Below the pieces are notes generated by a model. The model saw only the letters and a list, made by a program, of their open reading frames with translations, made no database searches and had not been told where the DNA came from. Positions 42,695-53,505 of a stretch of DNA of 64,000 bases are shown here, piece after piece. The stretch covers positions 29,572-93,571 of the forward strand of contig RWJK01001787.1 in the NCBI GenBank assembly GCA_004335835.1, in the 5' to 3' direction. A program made the position numbers and the translations under genes. Position 1 is the first letter of the stretch. Each line of letters begins with the position of its first letter. Source of the DNA: Scenedesmus sp. ARA3 (Eukaryota > Chlorophyta > Chlorophyceae > Sphaeropleales > Scenedesmaceae).

Positions 42695-43075
42695 TCAGCC
42701 CAGAGGCCTGCTGTCCAGCCCAGTTTTGCCGTCTGCACCTCCTCCCTGGGCTAGCTCAGCCGCAGCTTGCTGCAGCTTGAACAGCTGCTCACGCTGCTCT
42801 GCAGTAAGAGCAGCCTGTACATCCTCTGGTATGTCGCCACTGCGCTGCTCCTGATCCGCTGTGCCGTTCAACATCGACACGTAGCCGGACCACTGGTGGC
42901 CGAACTCCCGCCATTGAGCAGGCGTGGTCTTTGCTTTCAGGTGCCGCCTGAACTCCTCACTGGCGTAGCTATCGCCCAGCGCTCGCAGCGGGCCAGGCAG
43001 CTTCTCCCTATGCGCCCTGAGTATCTGCCTATATAACGAAGCTAGTTGCCTAAACGAGCCCGCGTTGCTTGCCAT
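42695..43075 (-). CDS. SDHAF3: Succinate dehydrogenase assembly factor 3 (SDHAF3/ACN9), LYR family
   Basis: SDHAF3 is a mitochondrial matrix LYR protein that helps mature the iron-sulfur subunit of complex II. One exon, 126 aa. The LYR motif is at residues about 14-16 in LASLYRQILRAHREKLPGPL, followed by family landmarks LGDSYASEEFRRH and AQWREFGHQWSGYVSML. The C-terminal about 50 residues are a Gln/Gly-rich tail without family similarity that I can see. Its start codon lies only 46 bases after the stop of the TOM22-like gene on the same strand, which leaves little room for a separate terminator and promoter. Confidence 0.9.
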   Translation of the reverse strand: MASNAGSFRQLASLYRQILRAHREKLPGPLRALGDSYASEEFRRHLKAKTTPAQWREFGHQWSGYVSMLNGTADQEQRSGDIPEDVQAALTAEQREQLFKLQQAAAELAQGGGADGKTGLDSRPLG

Positions 43076-43121
43076 GCTGGGCGATCTGACGTCGATGGGC
43101 TGCCTGCTGCTGTGCTGCTGC

Positions 43122-43337
43122 TCAGCTGGACTTGGGGCTGGTCAGCACGCTCATCTGCTCCTTCTCCATATCTAGCAGCTGCGCCTCGCGGTCCATTTCA
43201 ATCACGAGCGGCACGAGCAGCACCAGCAGCGTGGTGGAGGCCAGCCAGGCAGCCTTGCCCACTGACAGTGACAGGCGCTTAGCGACGTACTTGGCCTGTG
43301 AGCTCACAGCCTCGGCCCTGCTGCAGAGTGCGTCCAT
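43122..43337 (-). CDS. TOM22: Mitochondrial import receptor subunit TOM22/TOM9-like
   Basis: This is a 71-aa tail-region receptor of the outer-membrane TOM complex, one exon. The core VAKRLSLSVGKAAWLASTTL leads into one membrane span that ends in PLVIEMDREAQL, closely matching plant TOM9/TOM22. As in plants, the long acidic N-terminal receptor domain is short or absent. The start at 43337 has the context GCCACCATGG. It lies between ORC5 and SDHAF3, all on the minus strand. Confidence 0.87.
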   Translation of the reverse strand: MDALCSRAEAVSSQAKYVAKRLSLSVGKAAWLASTTLLVLLVPLVIEMDREAQLLDMEKEQMSVLTSPKSS

Positions 43338-43893
43338 GGTGGCAAGCAATTAAGGAAGAATGTGGCTGCACTGAAAGCCCAATACTGCTGGTACTTGTGA
43401 TGATGTGCTGCCAGCGAGTGTGCATGTGACGTGACTGTTACACCAGGGTTTGAGCGACGACAACAGTTGGGCCAGCTGCCACTTGCCTTTGAACACCATG
43501 CAATGGTAGCCAACCCATGCCCTGCACTCCTGCACACAACAACGTAACCACAATACTATGCACAGCACAAACAGCATGCCAACACAGCCGAGGCAGCAGG
43601 CGTAGCCTCCAAGACCACCTCGTGCTGTGCCGTCCCCTCACAACCACAAGAATGCACTTGGAGCAGACAATACGCTGGCTCTGTGCTGCGCTACGCTGCG
43701 CGCGCTGCACTTGCTTGCTGCGCGGCGGTTGCCTGCAGCCACATGACAGGCAGGCCTCATACGTACTTCAGGTAGCTGGTGAGCGGCACACCGCAGTCCA
43801 TGGCCAGCTGCTGCTGACATCCCGGGTGCCAGAAAACCGGACCGCCCCATGTGTTTGAAGCCACAGGCTTGTAATTTAGCTGAGAGGCGGGCG
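43338..43893. other. Stretch between ORC5 stop and TOM22-like start
   Basis: It contains a 3' echo of the ORC5 terminal exon at 43756-43820. On the minus strand around 43526-43440 there is a short open segment (RAWVGYHCMVFKGKWQLAQL) behind an acceptor-like GTGTGCAG, which I cannot assign. The rest should be ORC5 3' UTR and TOM22 promoter. Confidence 0.4.
43756..43820 (-). repeat. 3' echo of ORC5 terminal exon beyond the stop
   Basis: This repeats QQLAMDCGVPLTSYLKYV and the bases just after; in this copy the following codon is TGA as well. Confidence 0.9.
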
Positions 43894-46800
43894 TCACACG
43901 TACTTCAGGTAGCTGGTGAGCGGCACGCCGCAGTCCATGGCCAGCTGCTGCACCAGCTCCTGGGGGGCCTCGCAGCCAAAGCGGGGGCCCTCCAGCACGT
44001 CATCGCATGCCTGCAGGCAGTACGTCCACAGTGCAGCGAAACACTGAAGTCAGAGAGGTAGGGATGAGGCATGCCGCCTCACAGCCAAAGCGCTGGCCCT
44101 CGCAGCCAAAGCGCTGGCCCTCACAGCCAAAGCGCTGGACCTCACAGCCAAAGCGGGGGCCCTCCAGCACGTCATCACACGCCTGCAGCAGAGAGATAAA
44201 GTGTTGAATATTGAGGAGCATTGTCAGGAGAGAGGGGCAAAGCGGGGGGAAGTGGCGGGTGTCATGAGTGCTTTGCAAGAAGAGCAGAGCAGCCAAAGCG
44301 GGGGCCCTCCAGCACGTCATCACAGGCCTGCAGCATGTGTTGAAAGCGGGGCGGAGTGGCGGGTGTCACAAGTGCTGTGCAAGAAGAGCAGAGCAGCCAA
44401 AGCGCGGGCCCTCCAGCACGTCATCACACGCCTGCATCCAGTGCAGTCAGTGCAGCCAGTGCAGTCAGTAAGTGCAGCGCGTTCGGTGCGGGGGCAGCCA
44501 GCACGTTAAGAGTGCGGGCCCTCCAGCACGTCATCACATGTCTGCAGGCAGGGCACCGATGGGTGTTGTGTGAAAAAGTGCTCAAAGGGGCCAAATGGCA
44601 TGGTCAAAGCCACATGCATCGCAGCCCGTATCAAAACAGAAAAGAGCATGCATTGCCCAAGTGTACCTGCGTCAGCAGCCGCGCAGCCACCAGCGACTTC
44701 ACTCCCACCATCACGTCAGCACTCTGCACCCCAAGCCAGCCGCCACCCATGGCAGCAGCAGCACCACCAGGCGCTGCTGCTGCTGCCGCGTCCCCTCGCA
44801 GCTGCTGCAGCTGCAGCTGCACCAGGCTGCTGCCTGCGCTGCCTGCTGCCGCGGTGTGGTTCTCGTCTGCTGCAAGCAGGTTAGCGTAGACAGCCATCAG
44901 CCGGGCAAAGCTGAAGGAGTGGGGGCCTTTCAGCTCTGCTGCCTTTGCTGCTTCAGCCTGCAGGGAGCGCAACAGCACACGGTACAGTGGCATAACATCA
45001 GGCGTATGCAGATGGTGCGCCAGTAACAACACCGAGTATCATCAGCATCAAAACCAGATAAAGCCTTGCAGCGTTGCACCAGCAGCAACAGCAGAAGCAG
45101 CGCTGCTTTGGCTGCCATTGCTATTCCAGTGCCATCAATCCAGCGGCGAGCAGCTCCAGCATCCCAACTTGCTGCATTTTAAACAAGCAGCAAGCAACCA
45201 TGCCACAACAAGGCTGCTGCTGGTAGCACGGCCGCACACACGTGCCGGCTCCCGCCCATCACGTTGCGCTGGCCCACCTGCCAGGCAAAACAGCACGCAA
45301 CTACTACACAACAAGCCTGCTGCCAACGTGACCATACACACCTGCCGGCTGGCCCTCATTACGTTGCGCCTACGCACCTGCCAGGCAAAACAGCACGCGA
45401 CTACTAGACAACAAGACTGCTGGGAACGTGACCATACACACCTGCCGGCTGGCCCTCATCACGTTGCGCCTACGCACCTGCCAGGCAAAACAGCACGCGA
45501 CTACTAGACAACAAGACTGCTGGGAACGTGACCATACGCACCTGCCGGCTCGCGCCCATCACGTTGCGTCTGCGCACGCCGCTCCTGCGCTTGAAGCCGG
45601 CACCGTCGTCAAACAGCTGCCTGTCCACGGAGGGCTTGTTGCGCGATGCCAGAAACGCTGCAGCAGCACGCGGGCAGCGCGGCAAGCTGTTAGCGACTCA
45701 GTGCTTTGCTGCTCCACATAAGCAGCCGCGGCAGCAGTGGGGTCAGATGTTGGTCGAACAGCTGCCTGTCCACGGAGGGCTTGTTGCGGGAGCCCAGAAA
45801 TGCTGCAGCAGCGTGGACAGGCTGGACTTCAACAGGCAGGCGGCACTAGGTGCCATGCTACTATGAGACTACTGCACATGTTTGTGAAGCATGGCAGTAA
45901 CCTGCAGCTGCATCTGCATGTGCTTGAAATTGTGATCTGTAGCAGCCCTAGGTTGACTCTGTGAAGGGAATTAACAGTAGGTCACAGCGCAGCTACCAGC
46001 CTGCAGGGCGCATGGATTTCCATGGACTACAAAATGGCTCACAAAAAAACACTCAAAGAACAACTCCCGGCGCTGATGCATGCCACCTCTCACCTGAGAT
46101 GATGAGCAGCTTGGACATCCGGCACAGCTCCAGCCCCGCAGCCATGCTCTTGCCAGACACACCCAGCTGCTGCTGCTGCTGCTGCCGCTGCGCGCCCGCC
46201 TGCTGCTGCACGCCGGCCGTAGCAGCAGCCGCAGGATTCAGGCTGCAGCAGGCTGCCGGCTGGAAGCATTCGAGTGCGCCCTGCAGCCGCTCGCGCACCG
46301 CTGCATAGCCCGCTGCACCCTGCTGCACCTCCAGGTCCTGCAGACAGCAGCAGTAGCAGCGGCAGTGGGACCAGGTACTGAGAATCTAGCACTTGTTGAT
46401 ACCTCTGCTGGAGTTGTTGTCGGCATGGCATGCTGCACCAAGCCAATAGGTGAACAAGGATTGGGAAGCAGGGATTGAGCCGCTATTGTTGTCGCCCTGC
46501 TGCCAACGTGTGTGTAACCTGCAAACCTACGAAACCTTCTGCATTGCACCCCTCTACGCACCTCATCATCGTCTGCGTGCTGCCGCCGCCGCTGCTGCTG
46601 CTGCTGCGCCGTGGCGGCCGCCAGGTAGCGCGGCCACAGCGCAGCAGCCTGGCTGGCTAGGTCAGGCAGGCAGCGGCTCATGACCTTGAACTGCTGCACC
46701 ACCAGGTTGGCCAGGAAGTCGCGGTACAGCCTGCGCTGCTGCTGCTGCTGTTGGGTGCTGCTGGTGGTGAGGCTGCTGCTGTTGGTGAGGCTGCTGCTGG

Positions 46801-48149
46801 GCATGGTTGCTGCAGGAGGGCCGGCCTGCAGCAGGCAGCAGCAGCAGCAGCAGCAAGGCAAGCAGGCAGGCAGGGACATAAGTATCTAGGGAAACTGGGT
46901 GGGAGGTGGGAGCGCCGACGCATGTGCGCCAGCAAATGAGGCAGCGCTGATGCATCAACAGCTGTTGTCGCACTCAGCATGGGCTATGAAAGCACCCTTA
47001 CGCATCATACACTCACTGCTGCCAGGATGTCCACTGGTTGAGCCTCCGAGTAAGCCGGGAATACGATTGCACCAATGCCTGGCAGCAGCTGCAGCAACCC
47101 TAGAGTATGCGGCGCACACCCTTTCACACTCACCGCTGCCAAGATGAAGACTAGTTGGGCTTCCGAGTACGCCGGGAATGCAATCGCCACAATGCCCGGC
47201 AGCAGTCCCAGCAAGCCTAGTGTATGCAGCATGCACGCATTCACCCACACTCACCGCTGCCAGGATGTCGACTAGTTGGGCTTCCAAGTAAGCTGGGAAG
47301 GCAGATGCTGCAATGCCTGGCAGCAGTCCCAGCAAGCCTAGTGCATGCAGCACGGACACTTTCACACTCACCTCGGTCAGAATGTCGACTAGTTGGGCCT
47401 CCGAGTAAGCTGGGAAGGCGATCGTCACAATGCCTGGCAGCAGCCCCAGCAAGCCTAGTATGTGCAGCATGCACACATTCACCACACTCACCGCTGCCAG
47501 GATATCGACTAGTTGGGCTTCCGAGTAAGCAGGAAAGGCGATTGCCACAATGCCTGGCAGCAGCCCCAGCAGGCCCAGCGCAGAGGGCTGCGCGCGGCTG
47601 AGCAGCAGCAGCGACACGTTGGCGCCAGCCTGCACGGCAGGCACCAGCCAGGCAGCAGCAGCAGCAGCAGCCTGATATTAGTGCTGATGGCAGTTGTATC
47701 GGCACAGGCGTCTGGAAGGTGACGGGGCTGCAGCCAGCAGCAGCATCGTGACCTGACCTAGGCGGCCGCACCATCTGCACGCCTCATGAAGCGCATGCAT
47801 GCTACCAGTGCACAACTCCCGCATGCGCTGCATTCTGTTGCCCCACATGCTGTCCATGCTGCTGCTGCTGCTGCTGCGGACGCAACACACACCTGCTCCC
47901 GCAGCGCCAGCAGTGAGGGCAGCGGCCCTTCAGCTGCTGCCAGCAGCTGCTGCACGTCATCAAGCACCAGCAGCCGGCTGGGCTGGTCGGCAGGGCAGGC
48001 GGCTGCACAGCAGCAAACATGAGGCAGGCAGGCAGGCACGATGTGAGGCATTGGCTCGCATAGCGCATCATGCAGGTTGCTGCACATTGTCAAGCACCAG
48101 CAGCCAGCTAAGCTGGTCGGCAGGGCAGGCAGCTGCACATTGACATATA

Positions 48150-48180
<31 letters not shown>

Positions 48181-49341
48181 TTGTGTGATATCGTCAGGGA
48201 GGCGGCTGCACAACCCCCATGTCCTGCAAGCGCTTCCCGCAAAATAACAGCAGCCAGCGCCACACCTGCCAGCTCTGGAGAGGAGGCTGGCGCTGTCCTC
48301 ACTCCCACACTGTCACGCCCCCATGTCCTGCAAGCGCTTCCCAGCAGGAGCAACAGCAGCAGCCAGCCCCGCACCTGCTAGCTCCCAGATGAGGCTGCTC
48401 TCGCTGCCTGCTGCTGCAACTGGCTTCAGCAGCAAATCACACAACCGCCATCACACAGCAACCTCTCTGTCAACAGCAGCAACTGCGCTCAAACCCCGCA
48501 CCTGCTAGCTCCCAGATGAGGCTGCTCTCACTGCCTGCTGCTGCAGCGTAGGCCTGGGCGCGCTTGCGCTTGCCGCCTTGGCTCAGCTGCGCCAGTGCGC
48601 TCGCCAGCAGGCAGCGCAGCTTCAGCGTCTTGCAGCAGCTGATGTAGGCGTGCGGGCGGCCTGCCGCCAGCTCCCTGCAGCAACAGGAGCAGCAGCAGCA
48701 ACAGCAGCAGGCAGCACAGCTACAGCGTTTTGCAGCAGCTGATGTAGGCGTGCGGGCGGCCTGCCGCCAGCTCCCTGCAGCAGCATCAAAGGTACCATGT
48801 TGTGCGTGGTTAGCGTTGGCTGCATATGCTGGGCAACGCTTGGCTTGCAGGGTACCTCTTGTACCGCAGGAGAACTGTCTCTAACAGCAGCTGCTGCAGG
48901 CGCCTAAGTAAGCCACAGCTGCGGCAGTCCTGCAGGACTCCTTTGTATCGCTATGCAGCAGGCCCCTGTGCTGCTTTTGACCGACTGAACCAAAAGTACA
49001 CGCTGCTGCAGGTGGAGGATGCATCCTAGCCAGCGACATGAGTTGCAAACAGTAGCTTACACCCACATAGCCACAAAGCCCTTACGCAGACATGACAGCA
49101 TACAGTGCACCTTGGCAAGCAGTAACCATCGCCTGCTGCAGTAGCACTGTCGCTCTCACCTGACAATGCTGGACTTGCCAGTGCAGGACGGTCCATGCAC
49201 CAGTATGTCAGGCACGTGCTGCCTGTTGAGCAGAAGCCTCAGCTGCTGCACCTGCTGCTCACGATGCTGCCATTGCTGGCAGCTGCTGCTTTTAGGGCAG
49301 AGTAGCTGCTGCTGTTGCGGTTCCGCTGCCCCTGGTGCCAT
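43894..49341 (-). CDS. ORC5: Origin recognition complex subunit 5 (ORC5), 9 exons, 544 aa
   Basis: ORC5 is an AAA+ subunit of the origin recognition complex that loads the replicative helicase in the nucleus. Exons in order: 49341-49160, 48674-48502, 48002-47893, 47629-47492, 46825-46562, 46337-46094, 45657-45542, 44957-44667, 44010-43894; total 1635 nt, all phases matching. Walker A is HGPSCTGKSS in exon 1 and Walker B is LLVLDDVQQL in exon 3. Exon 4 gives FPAYSEAQLVDIL, the ORC5 FP-Y-x-ELxxIL region. Exons 6-7 give MSKLLIISAFLASRNKPSVD and exon 8 GPHSFSFARLMAVYANLL. The C-terminus is RFGCEAPQELVQQLAMDCG and VPLTSYL, as in ORC5 of plants and animals. A Gln-rich insertion lies in exon 5 and an Ala-rich one in exon 8. 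Its 5' end faces the PET117-like gene. Confidence 0.92.
44077..44550 (-). repeat. Upstream 5' echoes of ORC5 terminal exon plus 21-bp minisatellite
   Basis: Copies of ACDDVLEGPRFGCE with acceptor occur near 44150-44190, 44290-44331, 44395-44434 and 44515-44546. The first is extended by four 21-bp units (44077-44159) that encode RFGCEGQ in frame, a nested amplification inside an echo. Confidence 0.87.
45230..45541 (-). repeat. Three downstream 3' echoes of ORC5 exon 7, 100-bp unit
   Basis: The anchor CCTGCCAGGCAAAAC occurs at 45277, 45377 and 45477, exactly 100 bases apart. Each unit contains the exon end (RRNVMRASRQ) and its donor. The intact exon is 45542-45657. Confidence 0.9.
45750..45815 (-). 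repeat. Upstream 5' echo of ORC5 exon 7
   Basis: This repeats the acceptor and AFLGSRNKPSVDRQLFD, only slightly diverged from the intact copy. Confidence 0.9.
47010..47491 (-). repeat. Four downstream 3' echoes of ORC5 exon 4, about 119-bp unit
   Basis: The anchor CTAGTTGGG (plus strand) falls at 47509 in the intact exon and at 47389, 47272, 47151 and, diverged, 47033 in the echoes: spacing 120, 117, 121, 118. Each unit reads GLLGLLPGI..IAFPAYSEAQ and ends in the donor GTGAGTGT. The minus strand stays open across exon and echoes. Confidence 0.92.
48066..48140 (-). repeat. Upstream 5' echo of ORC5 exon 3
   Basis: This repeats the PADQ.S.LLVLDNVQQ region with a nearby acceptor. A short (GGCA)n tract (48152-48180) lies beside it. 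Confidence 0.85.
48195..48425 (-). repeat. Downstream 3' echoes of ORC5 exon 2
   Basis: 48374-48420 repeats AGSESSLIWELAG with donor, and a diverged copy lies near 48265-48295. A separate sequence, CATGTCCTGCAAGCGCTTCC, is also present twice (about 48219 and 48322). Confidence 0.82.
48715..48785 (-). repeat. Upstream 5' echo of ORC5 exon 2
   Basis: This repeats ELAAGRPHAYISC.KTL with acceptor and flanking intron, nearly identical to the intact copy (48502-48674). Confidence 0.9.
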
Positions 49342-49849
49342 GCTGCTGCTGAGACTGATGGTGCCAACGCAACTTCCGAGCCCCTGACCCGATAGTAAAT
49401 GATATGAAGTGCTGATGTTGTGAACTGGGAGACGAAGGATGGCGTCAGCCTCTCACGATCAAAGACAGAAGCAGTTAAGAGCAGGGAAAAGCCCTCCTTG
49501 CTTGTTTGCACATGCAACGTGTACTTTGTCGGCGATACTTGACATCAAGAGCTCCTTATGCTTCTGAATGATGCCTGCTGTACACCTTAAGGGCGCTGTG
49601 GAGCTTAGAATTTCCCGCGAGTTTCAAATCATAACAGTCACACGCCCAGTGAGTGCGTTTCACCGCAAGCCAGGTGCTCGAACACCATATGTTTTTCTGT
49701 CCTTGTTTGCGCAATTGCCTTCGTTACGGCTGTCGTGGTGCTGCTTTTGTCATCCAGTTCCTGCTACTGCTGGTGGTGCTGTTGGTGGCGACGCCTTACT
49801 TTCCCTGCCTTGGCGACTTGGCATCTGAAAGAAGTCAAAATCGTTTATT
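49342..49849. promoter_or_regulatory. Shared upstream region of ORC5 and PET117-like gene
   Basis: The two genes are transcribed divergently from these 508 bases. The region is less GC-rich than the flanking exons. No clear motif is called. Confidence 0.5.
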
Positions 49850-50451
49850 ATGGTGAAGCTGTCCGAGAGCAAAGGCGCCAGGGTGTTTGGCAGGGTTGCT
49901 GTGGTGACTGGGCTGATAGTGGTAGCCATTCATTACAATCAGCATCAGGAGCGCCAGGTAGGTGGGGTCCCCGCACTTTACAGCTGCTGAACCACATAAA
50001 GTGCCCAGCACTGCCATATACTTGCCCAGCTGCAGCTACTGCTGAGCATACAACACAATTCGGCAGATCTGTGCACACGCCAATGCACAACCTACTGCAC
50101 AGCCGTACTGCTCATCCTGCTGAACCAACCAAAGTTGTGGAACTGCTTCCCCCTAGCCACCACTGCTGTGTTCATCTGTGACAATGGCTGTTGCTGCTGC
50201 TCTGTGGCTGCTGCTGCTGCTGCTGCCTCTGTTTCTGCTGCCTCCGTGGCGGCTGCTGCTGCTACTGCTGCTGCTGCTACTGCTGCTGCTGCTGCTTAAC
50301 TACCATCCTCTGCTCACAGAACATGCGAGCCGGCCCGCTGAGAGACGAGCAGATGTACCAAGAGAAGCTGCGCATGATGCAGCAGCAGCAGCAACAGCAG
50401 CAACAGCAGCAGAAACAAGTGAACGACGCAGAAAGAAGTGGGCGTGATTGA
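49850..50451 (+). CDS. PET117: PET117-like cytochrome c oxidase assembly protein
   Basis: Exons 49850-49957 and 50320-50451 give 79 aa. The N-terminus has a basic start then one hydrophobic segment (VAVVTGLIVVAIHYNQHQE), as in PET117, a small inner-membrane protein needed for heme A and complex IV assembly. Exon 2 reads MRAGPLRDEQMYQEKLRMMQ, which resembles the REGVxRD signature after the membrane segment. A poly-Gln tract of about 11 residues then replaces the usual helix end. The sense-strand intron contains a long (CTG)n tract. The family call rests on size, topology and one short motif. Confidence 0.68.
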
Positions 50452-50676
50452 AGCCTTCGGAGCTGCAGACACACAGCAGCTCTCAACCATCCTCCGTCAG
50501 CAGCCATGCACTCCGCAGCAGCATCCACAGCAGCTGCTGTGGCTTTCACTTGCCAGGAACGGCTGCTGCTTGCCGCCCTCACAACCAACTGGCAACCTTC
50601 CCACTCCTCACCAACCATGCAGCTGGTGTGCCACCACACGGCCTGCTGCCACCTGCAAGGTAGCCTGCTTGGAGCC

Positions 50677-50711
<35 letters not shown>

Positions 50712-52019
50712 GCACCACCAGCACCACCACCAGCAGCAGCAGGCGTGCATGCGCAGCAGCAGCAGGGCAAGCACTATGGGCCGCCGGATCCACACAGTTG
50801 CCTGGGCTGCGTGCACCTGGTGCGGCATCCCGGCTGTATGCAAGCTACAAAATGGCATTTAGGTTTTGAATGCCACCGCTACGTGCAGCATGGATGGTGC
50901 TTCTCCGGCAACTAGTTTGATTTTGATGGCAACAAGTGTCGGAGTGAGCCGGCTTGCATGGATGGCCTCTGCAGCAGCATGCACACTTACTGCGACTCAT
51001 AATACTGGACAATGCGGCAGCTGGCCAACGTCTCGAGCTATGATTTGACTCGTGATGCCGGCTTTTGTTTTCTCATTGCCGATGAGCCTGTCAGTGGCTC
51101 CCCAAACGGGCGAGGTTACCTGTGTAACCGCAAAAATGGATATGTGATGTGCCCATGATGGACTTTTGGAACCAGCAGTAGCAGTGCAAGTGTACAACCT
51201 GCCACAGCCTGCACGGTGCATGCGGATCACACCGTGTGATGTCAGTGATGGTGCTGTGGCATGCCCTGGGGCATTGTGTCAGCATGTGTGGTTACTTTTT
51301 GCGCTATCTGGCTTACACGTGTAATCTTCTAGTTTGTTGTTTGCCTCTGGCATGGGTTGGGTATCAAGGAGTCACACTTTGGTGATGAATGGATGAGTTG
51401 TGCAGATGACTCACGCCGCGGCAGTGGCTGCAGCAGTCACCCCCACAAGCAGCACTTTCGTCATAATATGTTAACGGATGATGTAACTTAGCAAATACAT
51501 GGCTTTTACGCGTTCAGTGTGCTGGCTGATGAAGTGTGAGCGCTGTGTGCTTGCTTCCCGCCCTGCTGCGGGCCAGCTGCCGAGGCAGCTGCCTGCCTTC
51601 CTGCTGTCGGCTGCTGTACAGCGCTGCCTGCGAAGACGAGTTGTTTTACGTGATATACTTCGTCTTACACATCCAAGTACTTTTCAATGCGGTGTTCTTA
51701 GTGCGTGCATCACCTTGCATCAATGGTTGGGCGTGATGACAGCTCGCGTTACGACGTGTCCAGCGCTCTCGTGGTCAGGAACACTGTGCAGCCTCTGCTG
51801 CGGCTGTCCTTCTCATAGTCCTTACATTCGACATAGGATCACCGCGCACAGGCATCGGTTGCTGTTGTATTCGCGTGCACTGGAATCAGTTCATAGCCGA
51901 TTTGCGTCACGAGCAGCACCTTAGCATCATCTACTTACTTTAAAGCCGTTTATCAGCATTAATTAGCCGTTTTGAGGTTCTTTGGAGCCTTGGAACTGCT
52001 GGCGCAGGCAGCATGCCCG
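50452..52019. other. Intergenic stretch between PET117-like and CCCH genes
   Basis: No gene is supported. The first part has CAG-rich sequence (50680-50765) that gives artefactual open frames. The rest should include a 3' UTR and the CCCH promoter. Confidence 0.4.
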
Positions 52020-53467
52020 ATGGCAGACGCTGGTGTGCTTCCACGCCATGTGTACACGGCCAATGAGATGATCAGCGGCTACAAAGTCATAGATTGCCGC
52101 ATAGTAAGTGCTTTTTGAGCTACACATGGTGCTGTGGTGGCGGAGCTGCAGGCAATGCTGTACAGCAGCAGCAACACACCAGAGCACTCTTGCTGTTATC
52201 TGCACTCAACACAGTGTGTGAGGCGCTCTCAAGGTGCCATGAGATACGAATCAAAATAAAAAAGCACTTCTCAGGAGCAACGTGCTTCTGCAGCAACACA
52301 TCTAACAGACACAGCAGGGTGCATCCCTGTCGGTTGGTGGCCTAGGTAGGTCAACCGCCAAGCAACCTACCCCTTATTCACCCACAACCACTATGCTGCA
52401 CCGCTGCCTTGCTACCTCATCTCATATCATGCAGCGCCAGCAGCACGACTGGAGCACCTGCTTCTATGCGCACCCCCAGGAGCGTGCAAGGCGGCGCTCA
52501 CTGCTGCGCCACAGCTATGCAGCAGTGCTGTGCCCTGACATGGTCAGCAGTGGGTCCTGCAGGCTAGGCGACGCCTGCGACAAGAGCCACTCGGTGCGTA
52601 GTTTGATATTCAAATTTAAATTTTGAATCAAAAAGTATCTGGAGTTAAGCCTGCAGGACAGCACCCGTGCTGCAGCAGATGCATGCTGCTAGGGCAATGA
52701 AGATACGCCAGCGCTTGCCTGCGCTTTCCAGCAAGATAATTACTGCAGGGAGCAAGCAAAGCCAACACGGGGTCCTAGAGTACTTAGAGCACAGCTGTGT
52801 GGGCAGCTGTTGGTAGCATGTGCAGCGTCCTCAGTGTCAGACAGCAGTGCATGCTGCCATTCTATGGTTGGCTGCTGACGCGGCCCTCAAAGCATACCTT
52901 GACGTGCTGCGCGCTGGTGCTGCTCTCTCGCTGCAGGTCTTTGAGTTTTGGCTGCATCCGGACAAGTGAGTGCAGCATGGCAGCAGCAGCAGCAGCAGCG
53001 GTCGCCGCGGCAGCAGCAGGGGCAGCAGCACCCGCAGGGCTTGATGCTGCAATGCACCATGCTGCACGCTGATGTCAGCTGTGCAGCTTGTGTTATAGCA
53101 CTCGCAATGCTGCAACTCTGTGCTGGTTGTGGACCAGCAGCAGCAGCACACCCGCACAGCTCATGCATGCTTTTGTTGTTCATAAGAGCTGAACTACATG
53201 GATTCTAATCAGTCCAAGTGAACCCCCTTAACACCCAGCTTTGCTGCACACGCAACACCAGCTAACGTTGCCCATTAATCGGGCCGTGTGCTATTGCTGC
53301 TGCTGCTGGTGGTGCAGGTACTGCACGCGGATGTGCTATGATGGTGCAAACTGCAAGAGGCCCTTCTGTTTCTTTGCGCATTCGCCCAAGGAGTTGCGGC
53401 ATGTTCGCGGCAGCAGCTGCGACGCACGCGCGCGATCAAAATCCAACACAACCAAGCTACTACATGG

Positions 53468-53505
<38 letters not shown>

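Noticed and set aside
50673..50869. Gln- and His-rich open frames after the PET117-like stop
   Set aside because: They derive from CAG and CAC triplet runs, several frames are open at once, and there is no supported splice connection.
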